Source: Symbiodinium natans | Taxonomy: Eukaryota > Sar > Dinophyceae > Suessiales > Symbiodiniaceae | DNA length: 64,000 nucleotides | Assembly: GCA_905221605.1 (NCBI GenBank) | Contig: CAJNDS010002850.1 | Location: forward strand, 178,739-242,738 | Direction: 5' to 3' | Shown: positions 53,721 to 64,000 of the stretch, one piece after another | Numbering within the stretch: the first letter of the stretch is position 1 | How the letters are laid out: each line of letters starts with the position of its first letter | Translations under genes and position numbers: made by a program | The notes under the pieces: model-generated | Databases searched by the model: none | Seen by the model: only the letters and a program-made list of their open reading frames with translations | What the model was told of the DNA's origin: nothing

Positions 53721-56700
53721 TTACAGCTCCAAAATGGCTTTGGCCTTCTTCTGAATCCTTTGGGCAGCATCCTGGTGCACTGCACCCTCAGAAATGCATT
53801 CGGCCACCTGAGCCTTGAGCTCTTCGGTGACGTCAGTAACAGAGCACCAGGCATGCAGCTTACTGCGAATTTGACCCAACCATGTGTCGAGCTCGGTGAG
53901 AGCAGTCTGCAAATACGTCTGGACATCCTCTTTTTTGTGTTTGGCCCTGGCCAGCAAATCCTTCAAGACGATCTCCAGCTTCTCAAGCTTGCCCTTGCCC
54001 GACATGAGCACCCCGACCTGATTCTTGAACAATTTTCTTTTCCTTTCAACATGGCCGAATGTAGCTCCAGCAATATGATGGCAGCAACAATCACGTATTC
54101 CGAAGATCTGCTGAATGAAGTCCTGGTGGACGGGCTTCATAGACCCAGCATTTTCAAGGAAGATGTGCACGCACTGAAGGATACTGGGTTCAATGCTTTG
54201 GAATGCAAGCAAAATTGCGTATAAGACAAGCATGTGTTGCGAGCGGTCTCCCAGAAGTCCTAATCCACCTGAGCTGGACCCTGCAACCGTGAGATCTTGG
54301 CAGGGGGAACCGGCGGGAATGATGATGGCTGTTTTTTGTGGATGAATCCTTCCCAGGAAAGACAAACATTCACGCAGCAATCGGTAATCCTCTTTAAGTA
54401 GAGTCCAAACGTCATCGATTGCGATCGATGGCACACGATGCGAGTCAAGAGCCCATCTTTGGCTTTTGTCATAGTCATACTTATGGCATATGAGGGCGCG
54501 AAGGACGCTGTCACTTTCTGCACTTACAGCCGCAACAGGTTGTTGCTTGAGGCATTCAACGGTGACAGCACGTGATATTCCGCATCCATCAAAAAGCGAT
54601 AAGATGATGTAACGTTCAACACCGAGTGCGACCTGTATGCAGTCTTCCGACGAGACAGCATTAATTTGATTGTTCCTGCTTCCAATTTTACCGTCTTTTC
54701 TCTTGGAGACAGGCTTGGCATTGTTAAGCTTATCGAGGCTTTTCTTGACTCTTCGCATCTGAGAATCAGAGCTCAAGTCGGACTTGGCTTTAAGGGGCTG
54801 GCTGCCCCTATCAGAGCCATTCTTCTCAGAGTTCAGCGCAGTTTGAACTTCATGTTGTTGCGGTCTCTGTTCCTCATCGGAATCAGTAGCAATGGAGTGC
54901 ACTTCAGGAAGAGATGCACTATCAAGTTGTGTTGCCAAAGCAGTACTAGGGTCGGGTTGGAGACTAACACTGGCTTGGTGTTCTGACTCCTCATCGAATT
55001 TGCCCTTTTGGGCGAGAGTAAATTCAGTACCGCTTTTACATTCCTGTGCTTGTGGCAGAAGATGGACACAGGCCGGATTAGGCAAGCCAAAATCGTCCTC
55101 TGAGGTGATGGTCATATAGGTTGCAGAAGGGACAGGGCTGTCCCAGCTTGCAACCTTCATTATCTTAGCTTGCTCAATAGTGAGTGCTTCACTACTTATA
55201 TGCTGTTCTGCGTTTTCACTGGGATCAGCATGATGCCGGATAATCTCATTAAAAGAGTTAATGAGAGCAGTGGCGGGGTAAAGCTGATTGACACAAGCAC
55301 TTCTGATGAAGATGGCTTCGATGTAGTGCTCAGCCTTAATCAATTGTGCCCACAAGTTTTCTTTACGGACTCCATAGATTGAGTCATAAAGAAGAATTGA
55401 GTCTCCTGCTTGTTCTTTGGCATGGTGTAGCACTAAGTAGTGCTTAGCACTAGGATCATGCAGAACGAGTGCAACGACAATATATGCCTGTTGCATGACT
55501 GATACCGTACTGCCAAGAAAGCTTTGGATGTCCGCCTCGCTTTTGCAGACTTGCGCAAAAGAGCTTTTCTGAGTCTTCTGTGTGAGAAGGCAGAAGAAAG
55601 ACGGGAGTCTTTGAATGGCAAGTTTGCACGTGTCATTGCGAGGGCTCAAGTTTTGCTGCATGCACGCAATCGCAAGATCAGCAAGTTGACCTAGATCAGC
55701 GAGGATACTGATCTGATCAGAGGAGTCCTGTTCAGAATGCAACGGCAGAGCAAGAATGGGGTGTGGCTGCTGGCACATGGAGCACTTGCAGTGGATCTGG
55801 ACAAGCATGGTGTATTGCTCCTTGGCCGGAATAGCCCACATGGCCTTACTATACACCTCAGTAAAGCTCTGAAGCTCCAACGGTGTAGCACTTGCCAATT
55901 GAAGATAGGTCAGACCAAGTATGTGTGCAAGCTTGGCTCGAGCGGCCTCACGTATATTATATCCAACCGCAGCAAGGACAAGAGCTGCTTGTTTAGGAAA
56001 GGGGGCGTAATGCTGGCATTGCTCTTTGTTCCATTGAGCACACGAGATGACCCGATAAGCAGCAGCAACAGGGCAATAAAGGCCAGCAATGCGCCTTTGC
56101 ACTTCTTCTTGAACGTTGGCCGGGACTTCCGCCTGAAACCTTAAGACAGTATTACGTCTTCTAGCAATCTCAACTTTTTCTTTGCTACTCTCAATATTTC
56201 TTTTGCCAGTCCCACCTTCTTGACTCAACTGTGCTGAGGCAGGATTTTCCGGTAACATGTTGGCAGCCGTATCATCACCTTTAACAGCAGGAGGCTTTCC
56301 ATGGAGCAAAGTCGGGCGCTGGGCAGTATCCGATTGCTCCATGGCAACCTTGCTTGACTTCCCATCCTGATGATTGGCACATCTGGCTTTGTTCGGCTTA
56401 TTGGCTGCAGTAGCCTTAAGTCTATCATCAGTGCGGATGTTAAAAGCATAGATGACGCTAGTATTAATCCCTATCAACTTGATGATATCACATGAGTGAC
56501 ATCGTGGCAGGAATAGAAGCGCGCCCTGATGTAGGGAGACGAGAACATTGTTACTCGCAGAAGATCCCGGGTGACAAGCGAGATGTTGGCCGTTCTTGAG
56601 AACTAGCGGGATTTCTAGTTCAGTCTTACCAGTAATGCGGACAAGCAGGTACTGGATAGATCCAAGTTCAGCAGTAAAGTCTTCATCCTCTTGGGAAGCC

Positions 56701-58410
56701 TTAGGAAGGTTTTCTGGCAATCTCCAACCTTGAAAGGCTTCATTTTGGCTGAGAAACGTCTGGACACTCTGCAGCTTCACTAGTTCGGGAACATCCTCAC
56801 ATTTACCAGTCATAACAACGTAAGGTGCCTGTCTGTCGATGATCAGGAAATGTGTTTCAAGGTCATCCTTGTGCCAAATTGTACTAGCAATTCGTTGCTT
56901 GGACAAGGGGTGATACTCATCCCTTGCTCTGACGTGGATCAATCTTCCTTGCCCAATCTTATCGCTCCCAGAGTGGCAATTCAAAAAATGTTCTCTAGGG
57001 TTCTCGGAAATGTGATTAATGGGTTTGTTGCTCCATCTTGGGGCATCAACAACCTCTTGCAGCAATTGCACTTCAGTTCTTCCACAAGGAAGGTCGAAAT
57101 ATTGACATTGAACGAGCGCATCGGCAGCGGCGACAGTAGCAGTTACATGGACAGCAGGTATGACAACATCAGTGCCAGCTAATACATGTACGATTCCTCT
57201 GTATTGCACCGGAATTTTGATGTACTCGAGATCCTGAATAATGTCTTGCATGTCTCCGGTGCAATTGTGAAAGGTGATCTGCAGAGAGACCTCTGTAGAG
57301 TTGAAAGGTTGAGTCACCTTCCAAGCAAAGATTTCCTGTGAGTTCTTCACATTGCAAATGTGAAATCTTGCGGCATGCAACGCGAGGCTGTCAGGGATGG
57401 TAAGCTGCTTTTGCCGAAGACCCAGGATAGCCTTCTGAAGCTGATAGGGGTCCGCAAAGATTCTCAGATACTTTCCAGGAGCAGTGTGGAACGCATTCAT
57501 AAGCCTGTGCTGATTGAGAATGCAATGCACTTGAAAGGCTTCATCCTTAGTTCGGGCAGAGTTGATAGCATACGGAAGGTCAACGAAGTTGACACTATTG
57601 CCCGGCATCCCTTCAAGAGGCGCAAAGCGATACCAGACCTGGAGCTCAATTTGTGATTTGCCTTCAGTTTGTTTGAGCACCTTATCATACATCTCTTCAA
57701 CCTTCAGCATTAGAGCTTGAAGTTGACTTACGCTGATCTTAGGCGCTCTGAGGCAAACAACACATCGATTCTCCTGATCAGTTAACGCAACGATGGGCTG
57801 CTGTGGCTTCCTAATGTGAGCTAATCCAAAGTCTCGACTGAGGTGTTTAACTTCCTCGTCAAATGTTCCAACAGTGCCAGCGATGATGACTTCAGTATTG
57901 GCGGCTTCTTGCTTCATGGAAGGCGTTATGGCAATGTAGTAGCAAGTGTGATGGACAGGGTAGCTGCTGGGAATGTAAGTGACCAAGTATACAAGTTCCC
58001 GTTTGCCCTGCACTTCAATGGCACCAATAACCGTCAAGCTGTGGATTTGACGAAGGAAGTCTTCATCATAACTCCTGAAGAGTACACATGGGATGTCTGA
58101 TATGGAAAGTGAGCTGTGCAAATTACTCACGATCGTTATACTCGTCTGTTGTGTAAGACCCCTCCTTAGATTGTGAAGGAAATTCTTACTAGGGTTGACG
58201 AGTAAGATAGATTGGAGCTCTGAGCCCTGCACTTGGCGCAATTCTTACAGTTTGTGTAGACACGATGCATCCATCTCTAAGATACTCCAGCAAATGTGTT
58301 GATGGTGTTCTGGCAAAGAGGGCATCATACTCAGTGAGATGACCCAACATAAAGTCGGCAAGACACTGAAATGTGCTTCCATCGATGTTGCTAATTCGAT
58401 CTTGCGACAT
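53721..58410 (-). CDS. Giant protein with C-terminal C5-cytosine DNA methyltransferase domain
   Basis: Exon 1 (58410-58249) starts at a true ATG (MSQDRISNIDGSTFQCLADF). After a 103-base intron, exon 2 (58145-53721) stays open for 1,474 codons, giving about 1,530 residues. The last 350 residues hold a complete methyltransferase core: motif I LSLFDGCGISRAV (about residue 1239), motif II AESD, motif IV AGSPCQDLTVAG with catalytic Cys near 1336 (codon 54302-54300), motif VI FLENAGSM (about 1385) and a motif VIII-like GHVERKRKLF. The GL...GDRSQHM stretch after motif IV recalls DNMT3. A coiled-coil tail follows. The first 1,200 residues match nothing I know, except a stretch with AKHYLVLHH and ILLYDSIYG (about 955-975) that recalls the His and Asp sites of Ulp1-like peptidases. 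It would methylate cytosine in DNA, perhaps of the element itself. The 3' neighbour is the transposase. Confidence 0.75.
58146..58248 (-). other. 103-base intron in the methyltransferase gene
   Basis: Donor GTAAGAATTG (58248 down) directly follows codon 54 (STQT); acceptor CTTACACAACAG ends at 58146, before ACG. Both sides are phase 0. An alternative acceptor at 58101 breaks the frame. Confidence 0.6.
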
Positions 58411-58522
58411 GGTGCAGATACCTTACGCCGAAGCTATCCGTACTGCACAGTGCGCAAGACAAATTTGCCAAAAGGTGCAAGTAAAGTAAAGAGGCTCCCA
58501 CCCTTAAGAAGTCTGCAAGAGA

Positions 58523-58745
58523 GAGAACGTGCGTTCACACTCAGCAACTTAACAAGGAAGGAGACGGGCGCTCCCAACTTCGATAAAGAAAGGGAACACA
58601 ACGTGAAAAGTAAGAGAAAGAGAACGGGCGTTCTCAATCTCAGCAAGTTGCAAGAAAGAGAAGCGTTAGAGAAAGAGAACGGGCGTTCTCAATCTCACTA
58701 GTAAAGCAAGAAAGAGAAACAAAGAGAAAGAGAACGGGCGTTCTC
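58523..58745. repeat. 55-bp repeats built on the palindrome GAGAACGGGCGTTCTC
   Basis: Three exact copies of the 16-base palindrome-like site lie at 58620-58635, 58675-58690 and 58730-58745, exactly 55 bases apart, with decayed copies at about 58560-58575 and 58523-58538. Arms GAGAACG and CGTTCTC flank a GG centre. The spacers are AAGAGAAAG-rich. They sit 110-340 bases upstream of the methyltransferase ATG, as expected for subterminal transposase-binding or promoter sites. Confidence 0.85.
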
Positions 58746-58769
58746 AGTCTCGAATAGTTAGAGAAAGGT

Positions 58770-60502
58770 GGCAGGACAACTGAGGGCTCAGTTGACGCAA
58801 CTTTCGAGGGGGCCCCTGATTTTGAGGTTTCAGTCTGGGCGAGGACAGCACGCGCTAAGCGTCCCTCTTTGACTGAGGCAACATGAATGCAACCATTGCT
58901 GGCACGGCTGGTTCATGGCGCATTTTATGGAGCATGTTCTCGCTGACACAGTCATTGCCCTGCGCACACCTACCGCATGCCACATCTGTGTCCTATGCTT
59001 GGTCGGGCATGGGCTGAAAATCCGCTCCAGCATCAGCTGCTGCAAATGTCTCGGTCCAATCCACGCACACCCGACCTTAGTAACGAGACTATACCTGCAA
59101 AGTGCGGAACATGGCGAACAGTATGAATCACCGCATTCCACCTCAAACACATGGTTTCAGGGTAATGCCTTGTCCGACGAACAGTTCTTCAATACTCATT
59201 CCTCTACGGGACAATCCTGATCCCGATGACCTTTGTGCCCGTTTATGCACTTCCTGCCCTCTGCAGATCCTACCGCAACGCTTTCGGCGATTGGTAGTTC
59301 TGAAAATCAGGGTCACTATAAACCTCGTCCAGCTGCAATGCCTGCTACAGGGACCCACTTTGCCAACAAAAAACAGACATGTTCGAAAGCAATTCCAAGG
59401 TGCCTGAGCGACCATCAAGGCTTTATGGGTCGGCAGGCCTCACAGCTAAGCAAACTGATGACATGCAGCCCAGTATCCATCACTTGGCTTGTGTCTCACG
59501 CCGAAGCCTCCGCGCTTTCTGCCTTGCATTGACAAGCCCATGAACCCGAGTCAGCTTCTGCAAACCCTCAACATGTCGGCGGAAAGGTCCTTGAAGGTGC
59601 GTGTTGGGGTTGAACATTGTTGCTCTTCTTGGGCTTTCGACTCGACCTGTCTGCATAAAGCCTCAGGCGACTTTCAGGTTAAGACCCTCGTGTGGGGAAA
59701 GCTCCGCATTCGGGTCTCAAAGCTTTGGTGGTCTTTGGCGAACAGTTTCCTATTGCGGTTTCATGGTTTGACGAGATTGCCATGATACCGAACGGCTGCG
59801 TCATTCCCCGGCTTATAACTTGTGGTCATCTTCTAATTACAATTGGGGTTGCACTTGGACCCTTACGAGCCATGCTCCAGATTAATCCAAGGACCAAAAG
59901 GGGGCTTGGCAGCTTGGTGCTTGGCACCTACGTGCTCGCTTCGCTCGTTGCGCGTTGCAGAAACAAAACCATGCTGACAATCGAGAAAGAAAAAACGTTA
60001 ATAACCCGTCTCTCTGACCTGGCACAACGATGGCTTCGATGCAAAATCCAATCCTCGTTTCCAAAGACCTACCCGGCAACACGATAAGAAAAACTGAACC
60101 CCGGCCAAGCCCAAAGATTCCGCCTGGAAGGCGGGCTTTGGTCTACGCCTCGGAGACTTCAGGTCACTTCCGAACAGCAAAACAGCGAAGCTTCAGAGTC
60201 CACTCTGCACTCCTACTCCCATCCAAGAGCTTGCATCATTCCAAGAGCTTGCACATTTGCATGGAGCCACAATTTACGAGAGACGGGTCTTTGGCCTCCG
60301 TCGCTCCGTGTGGCAGAGGCTTGCAGTTGCATTGTTCTTTTGCTTTACCTCCTTTGTAGAACAAAGTTTAGATGGAATTCGTAGCTTTCTGGAGCCCTCA
60401 GCTCGAGAAAGCTTGCTGCAAGAACTGAAGCTTGCTGAACACTTTGTTTTTTGGCTCAAGTGCAAAGTGAAAAAGAGACTGCTGCGCGAGCTCGTTTTCA
60501 CA
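58770..60502. other. Unassigned region, probably including a 5' LTR
   Basis: No supported gene. If the primer-binding site at 60503 is right, the LTR must end at CA 60501-60502. A possible LTR start is TGTTGGGGTT at 59602 (a copia-like beginning), giving about 900 bases, but other TG starts are possible and no second LTR copy lies in the window to test it. 60220-60255 has a doubled CCAAGAGCTTGCA. Confidence 0.35.
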
Positions 60503-60514
60503 TGGTAGCGGAGC
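60503..60514 (+). promoter_or_regulatory. Retroelement primer-binding site for initiator tRNA-Met
   Basis: TGGTAGCGGAGC would pair with a tRNA 3' end GCTCCGCTACCA. It differs at two positions from TGGTATCAGAGC, the common plant copia site. It follows a CA dinucleotide, as after an LTR end, and lies 42 bases before the first gag-like ATG. Confidence 0.6.
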
Positions 60515-60555
60515 ACTGAGAGTGACTCCAGCCCTGTGTTAAGTTCCTCCACGCC

Positions 60556-62982
60556 ATGTCTGCTCCTGAGCAAGGCGGAAGTGCATAGAAGCCCGCAGGG
60601 TTCTCCGGTGCACGTGCCGTTGACTGCGAAGGAAGTCCGCGTCCCTGACAACACTTCCAAGAAGGAAGTCTTGCTGTTTGGAACCGGTGAGACTCCGGTG
60701 GGACAGCAACCGAAACCCCTTTGCTACCTTTGGAACTCAAGGAGTTCCGACCTCAACGCCAGCGACGAGTTCACAGCCAGTCACCGCTCCAGGTGGTGGT
60801 GCTGTTGGAGAAAGTTTGGTGGTTGAGATGATGCGAGTAATGCAGCAGCAGAGACAGCAGGAAGCCATGATGGACCAGTCCCGGAAGCAGTTGGAACAGA
60901 ACCAACAGCTTGTGGCCACCATGCTTCGTCGCAAGCTGCTAAGGCGAAAGCCAAGGCGGAAGCCGGCAACATCTGCACCAAGTGACCCGTTCCTCGCTGC
61001 AACTTCGTCCACAGGAAGTTCCCTTCCTTCTTCAAGGCCTAAAGATACTGGAAGTTCATCTGGTGGATACGTTTTCCAACCGTGCCGACAAGTACCTTCC
61101 ACAGCTACCTGTCATAGCCCACCAGGAGATGGGTAGAGACAGAATGCGAGAGATTGAGGCCTGGCGGCTTCCTGGAGACGATGAGTTCATGGTTGGCCTT
61201 GCAAGACGAGGTCGATGTGAACGAGATTCGCCTCTGCATCAGTGTCAAGGATGAGATCCGAGAGGACCGTTTGCCTCCTGACACTGCAGCTCGGTCGGCG
61301 AAGTTGTTTTACCTGCTTTCCCAGAGCTTGGCGAAGTGGAAGCGTGGTTTGGAGTTGCTTCGAAGCTGTAGCAAAAAAAGGCAGAGCATGTCTGCTACTG
61401 GCCACGAGGCAGTTCGCACCTTGCACCTGAACTACTCCATTGTGTCTCAAATGGGAAGCCGTCTACGTGAGAGACGGTTGCATGAAATTGCATGCCCAGT
61501 GTTTGGGGCTCAAAAAGCCCATGGACATGGAGGACGAAATCGCCAAGGCGGAGATCAAGTTGAGCAACTTTCCCGAGTTGAAGCTCTCCGAAGCAGATCG
61601 CTGTTCCATCCTGCTGCAGGCCGTTTCACATCCGGTGAGACAGTATGTGGCGCTGCACGGCAACGCCAACAGCTGGAGTGAGCTCACGAAGAGCCTCAAA
61701 TACTTCGAAGAACAGCTAAGGATGTGCGACGTGCCGACTGCAGCCAATCGTGGAATGGACGGCAAGCTTTGCGACCATTGCGGCAAGCATGGTCATGTGG
61801 CAAAGAATTGCTGGTCACGACAGCGTGAGGCTGGAGAGGGCGGCAAAGGCGGCAAGGGCGGCAAAGGAGAGTCGAAGTGGAAAGGGCACCAGTGGCCCTG
61901 AAGGGCAAAGGTCCCCCACTCCGAAGGGAGCGCCTTGCTCTCCAACGCCGAAAGGAAAGCCCGCCTCCAAGGGAGAGAAGGGTGAAAAGGGAGTGAAAGG
62001 CGAGGGCAAGGGCAAGAAGAAGAAGAACCGCGCCCGGGCTATGGGAGAACCAGAGTCCGAGGCGGAAGCAGAGCCTACACAGGGTGTGATGGCGATGCGC
62101 TTTGCCCAACGAGGTCCTGAACTGAGCCTTTCTGAGTCGCATGAGCGTAGGGTAGGTTTTTCACTCGACAAGCAACGTTTGGGACCTGTTAGCAACTCTT
62201 TGACTGCGGGGGATGTAGAGCGCGTCTGCGCCAGCTTTCAGCTAGAACCGAGAGACGTTTGGTTAGTGGATTCTGGAGCCACGTGTCATGTGGTTTCCTC
62301 TGAACACCTCAGCGGATTCAGAGTGGTCAAGAAGCACGAGAGAGAGGTCACTCTGTACAACGCTTCAGGGGGGAAGATCCCCGTATCGGACGTCGTCGAC
62401 TTAGAGGTCGTTTTCGGTGATTGTAGCCTTCTTTTGACTGAGGTTCTCGTTGCTGCGGAAGTTACGTTTAACGCCAGTAGTCCCTGGGCGGCGGTGGAGA
62501 AAGGGTGGAGAACGTATCTCTACAAAACCGGGTCTAGGTTGTACAAAGGCAAACGCAACGTGAAACTTGTATGCGCTAATCGGGCCTGGTGGGCTTTGAG
62601 CGGGGGTCGCCGCCAGAAAGCGGGGAAAGGTCGTTCTCCGCGCCAGCCTTCGGGCTCGGACACGGAAATAGACGCGATTACCTGCCTGCAGGACTCTGTT
62701 GTTAAGCCACAGCCAGGACCGAGCATCCTCAAGAAAGCGACGACAGGAGGAAAGAAGGCGGAAGTCGAGAAGCCACAAGGAAGAGAGAGCGGTGATTGCC
62801 GGCATGCTTTGCTTGAGACGCCGTTTGCTTTCTTGCTGCGAGGGCTTAGAGCCGAAGTATCCCCGAAAGTGGTCCCTGAAGTTCCTCAAGAATACCCCGC
62901 AAGCACCCTGAGCGTGCCCGAAGTGCACAGAGCTTACCCCGAAACACCGAAAATGCCCGAAAGTACCCCGAAAATGCCCTGA
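60556..62982 (+). pseudogene. Decayed Ty1/copia-type retroelement: gag and protease remnants
   Basis: A start MSAPEQGGSA (60556) meets a stop after ten codons, and the gag body then changes frame several times: 60600-60680, 60680-60950 (VEMMRVMQQQRQQEAMMDQS), 61050-61190 (NRADKYLPQLPVIAHQEMGR), 61215-61370 (EIRLCISVKDEIREDRLPPD), 61440-61900. The last piece holds a CCHC zinc knuckle (CDHCGKHGHVAKNC, about 61770-61812). A further frame (61900-62982) has a Lys/Gly-rich linker and the aspartic protease VWLVDSGATCHVV (62258-62296). Integrase and reverse transcriptase are missing; the frame ends in Pro/Glu repeats (PEVHRAYPETPKMPESTP). So it is a defective copy, truncated 3'. The gag and zinc knuckle would package RNA in an intact element. 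Confidence 0.75.
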
Positions 62983-62989
62983 AATGGCC

Positions 62990-63430
62990 CAGAAGTCTTT
63001 AGGAAAGTCTTGCTGGCATATTTTGGCATGGTTCTTGGCATGGCTTGTGGCATGTTTTGTGGTGTGTTGGCATGAGAGTTTTGTTTTCGAAGAAGGAAGG
63101 ATCGGCGCATGCGGAGCGCAGCTCTGTTTTGGGGGTTGGAAGAATGACGCGCTAGACGCGCGAGCCAAAAAGAGCAAGGAGGAGATGTTTTACCATGAAT
63201 TTCAAGGGTCCCAAGCCTTAACGCAAGGCAGCGCTGGCATGTTTGGCATGTTGTCTTGTGCTTGTGTTGGGCATGACGTCCCTAGAACCCTTAAGCATGG
63301 CACGTGTGCTTGTGTGTGGCATGACGAATCGCTCCCCTTGCTTGTTGCCAGAAGCAGAAGCGGCAGCAACTATGGCCCTGGAACCTTGACATGGCTTGAC
63401 TTGATTTGTTTGGGATGGAGTGGCCAAGAG
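62990..63430 (+). repeat. TTGGCATG-rich and CATGACG-type direct repeats
   Basis: 63010-63075 has TTGGCATG/TGTGGCATG units. 63235-63330 has two diverged copies of a unit with GGCATG, CTTGTGCTTGTGT and GGCATGACG about 60 bases apart. No coding is supported; it is the 3' flank of the truncated retroelement. Confidence 0.55.
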
Positions 63431-63490
63431 ACCTCAAAAATAGCCGACCTGCGTCGTCCCTTTGGAAATCTGGCCACAGGGGGCGTAGAG

Positions 63491-64000
63491 GGGATTAGGC
63501 CCCTCTCACTCCTGCCTAAACCCTCCGGAGAGAGGACAGCAGGGATTAGGCCCCTCTCACTGCTGCCTAAACCTTCCGGAGAAAGGCCAGCGGGGATTAG
63601 GCCTCTCTCACTCCTTCCTAAACCTTCCGGAGAGAGGATAGCAGGGATTAGGCCCCTCTCACTCCTTCCTAAACCCTCCGGAGAGAGGACAGCAGGGATT
63701 AGGCCCCTCTCACTGCTGCCTAAACCCTTCGGAGAAAGGCCAGCAGGGATTAGGCCTCTCTCACTCCTTCCTAAACCCTCCAGAGAAAGGCCAGCAGGGA
63801 TTAGGCCCCTCTCACTGCTGCCTAAACCCTCCGGAGAAAGGCCAGCAGGGATTAGGCCTCTTTCACTCCTTCCTAAACCTTCCGGAGAAAGGCCAGCAGG
63901 GATTAGGCCCCTCTCACTGCTGCCTAAACCCTCCGGAGAAAGGCCAGCAGGGATTAGGCCTCTCTCACTCCTTCCTAAACCTTCCGGAGAGAGGACAGCA
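63491..64000 (+). repeat. 51-bp minisatellite, ten units to the window edge
   Basis: Units start GGGATTAGGC and are exactly 51 bases long (63491, 63542, 63593 and so on); ten units fill 510 bases and the array continues past the window. Two unit types partly alternate (CACTCCTTCC with GAGAGGA, and CACTGCTGCC with GAAAGGCC), so a 102-base higher-order form is emerging. Each unit contains CCTAAACC, a telomere-like core, and an inverted CTCTC/GAGAG pair. Confidence 0.95.

Noticed and set aside
58146-58241. Upstream extension of the methyltransferase frame to 58241
   Set aside because: It begins at a TTG codon, not ATG, and overlaps a better model with a true ATG exon and a phase-matched intron.
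58434-58646. Minus-strand frame with Leu/Phe-rich, signal-peptide-like start
   Set aside because: It reads through the 55-bp repeat region; hydrophobicity comes from the CTCTTTCTC strand of the repeats.
63160-63180. GAGCCAAAA match to the complement of the spliced leader
   Set aside because: Nine bases only, which is expected by chance in 64 kb.

Overview
The window looks like nuclear DNA of a dinoflagellate, most like the Symbiodiniaceae or a relative. Four things point there: many short interstitial arrays of the plant-type telomere repeat TTTAGGG in both orientations; small coding exons scattered in long non-coding DNA; strong strand bias (almost every convincing host exon is on the minus strand); and several large mobile elements of kinds common in dinoflagellates. 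No bacterial operons, rRNA genes or CRISPR arrays are visible.

Region by region. 1-402 is the 5' part of a minus-strand single-pass membrane protein gene that runs off the window. 0.7-19 kb is a mosaic of telomere-repeat arrays, small foldback or MITE-like elements (four families, two with clear second copies), a 2-kb GC-rich satellite-like block, and short minus-strand exons. In order, the exons between 17.7 and 11.7 kb carry motifs of a Dicer/RIG-I-type SF2 helicase, so many of the arrays lie inside its introns. 19-42 kb holds three further minus-strand multi-exon gene models (two coiled-coil-rich, one von Willebrand factor A plus coiled coil), a tRNA-Arg-derived sequence, and long stretches with little signal.

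42.2-58.8 kb is the most unusual part and is all on the minus strand. Two element-like blocks lie head to tail. Block 1 (about 42.2-50.6 kb) encodes an alpha/beta-hydrolase fused to an SF1 helicase. The helicase continues in a second overlapping frame, and a third large ORF follows; both frame changes would be bridged by a +1 shift exactly at a stop codon. The 3' side carries three diverged copies of a long repeat, each ending in a palindrome. Block 2 (about 51.4-58.8 kb) encodes a 1.5-kDa-residue-scale protein (about 1,530 aa) ending in a complete C5-cytosine DNA methyltransferase domain, followed by a two-exon DDE-like transposase. Its upstream side has 55-bp repeats built on another GG-centred palindrome. 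It is best read as a DNA transposon carrying its own DNA methyltransferase.

58.8-64 kb holds a decayed plus-strand Ty1/copia-type element (primer-binding site matching an initiator tRNA-Met end, gag with a zinc knuckle, protease DSGAT; integrase and reverse transcriptase absent) and a 51-bp minisatellite of ten units that runs to the window edge.

Limits: exon boundaries were read by eye, family calls rest on motifs, and no search or alignment was run.
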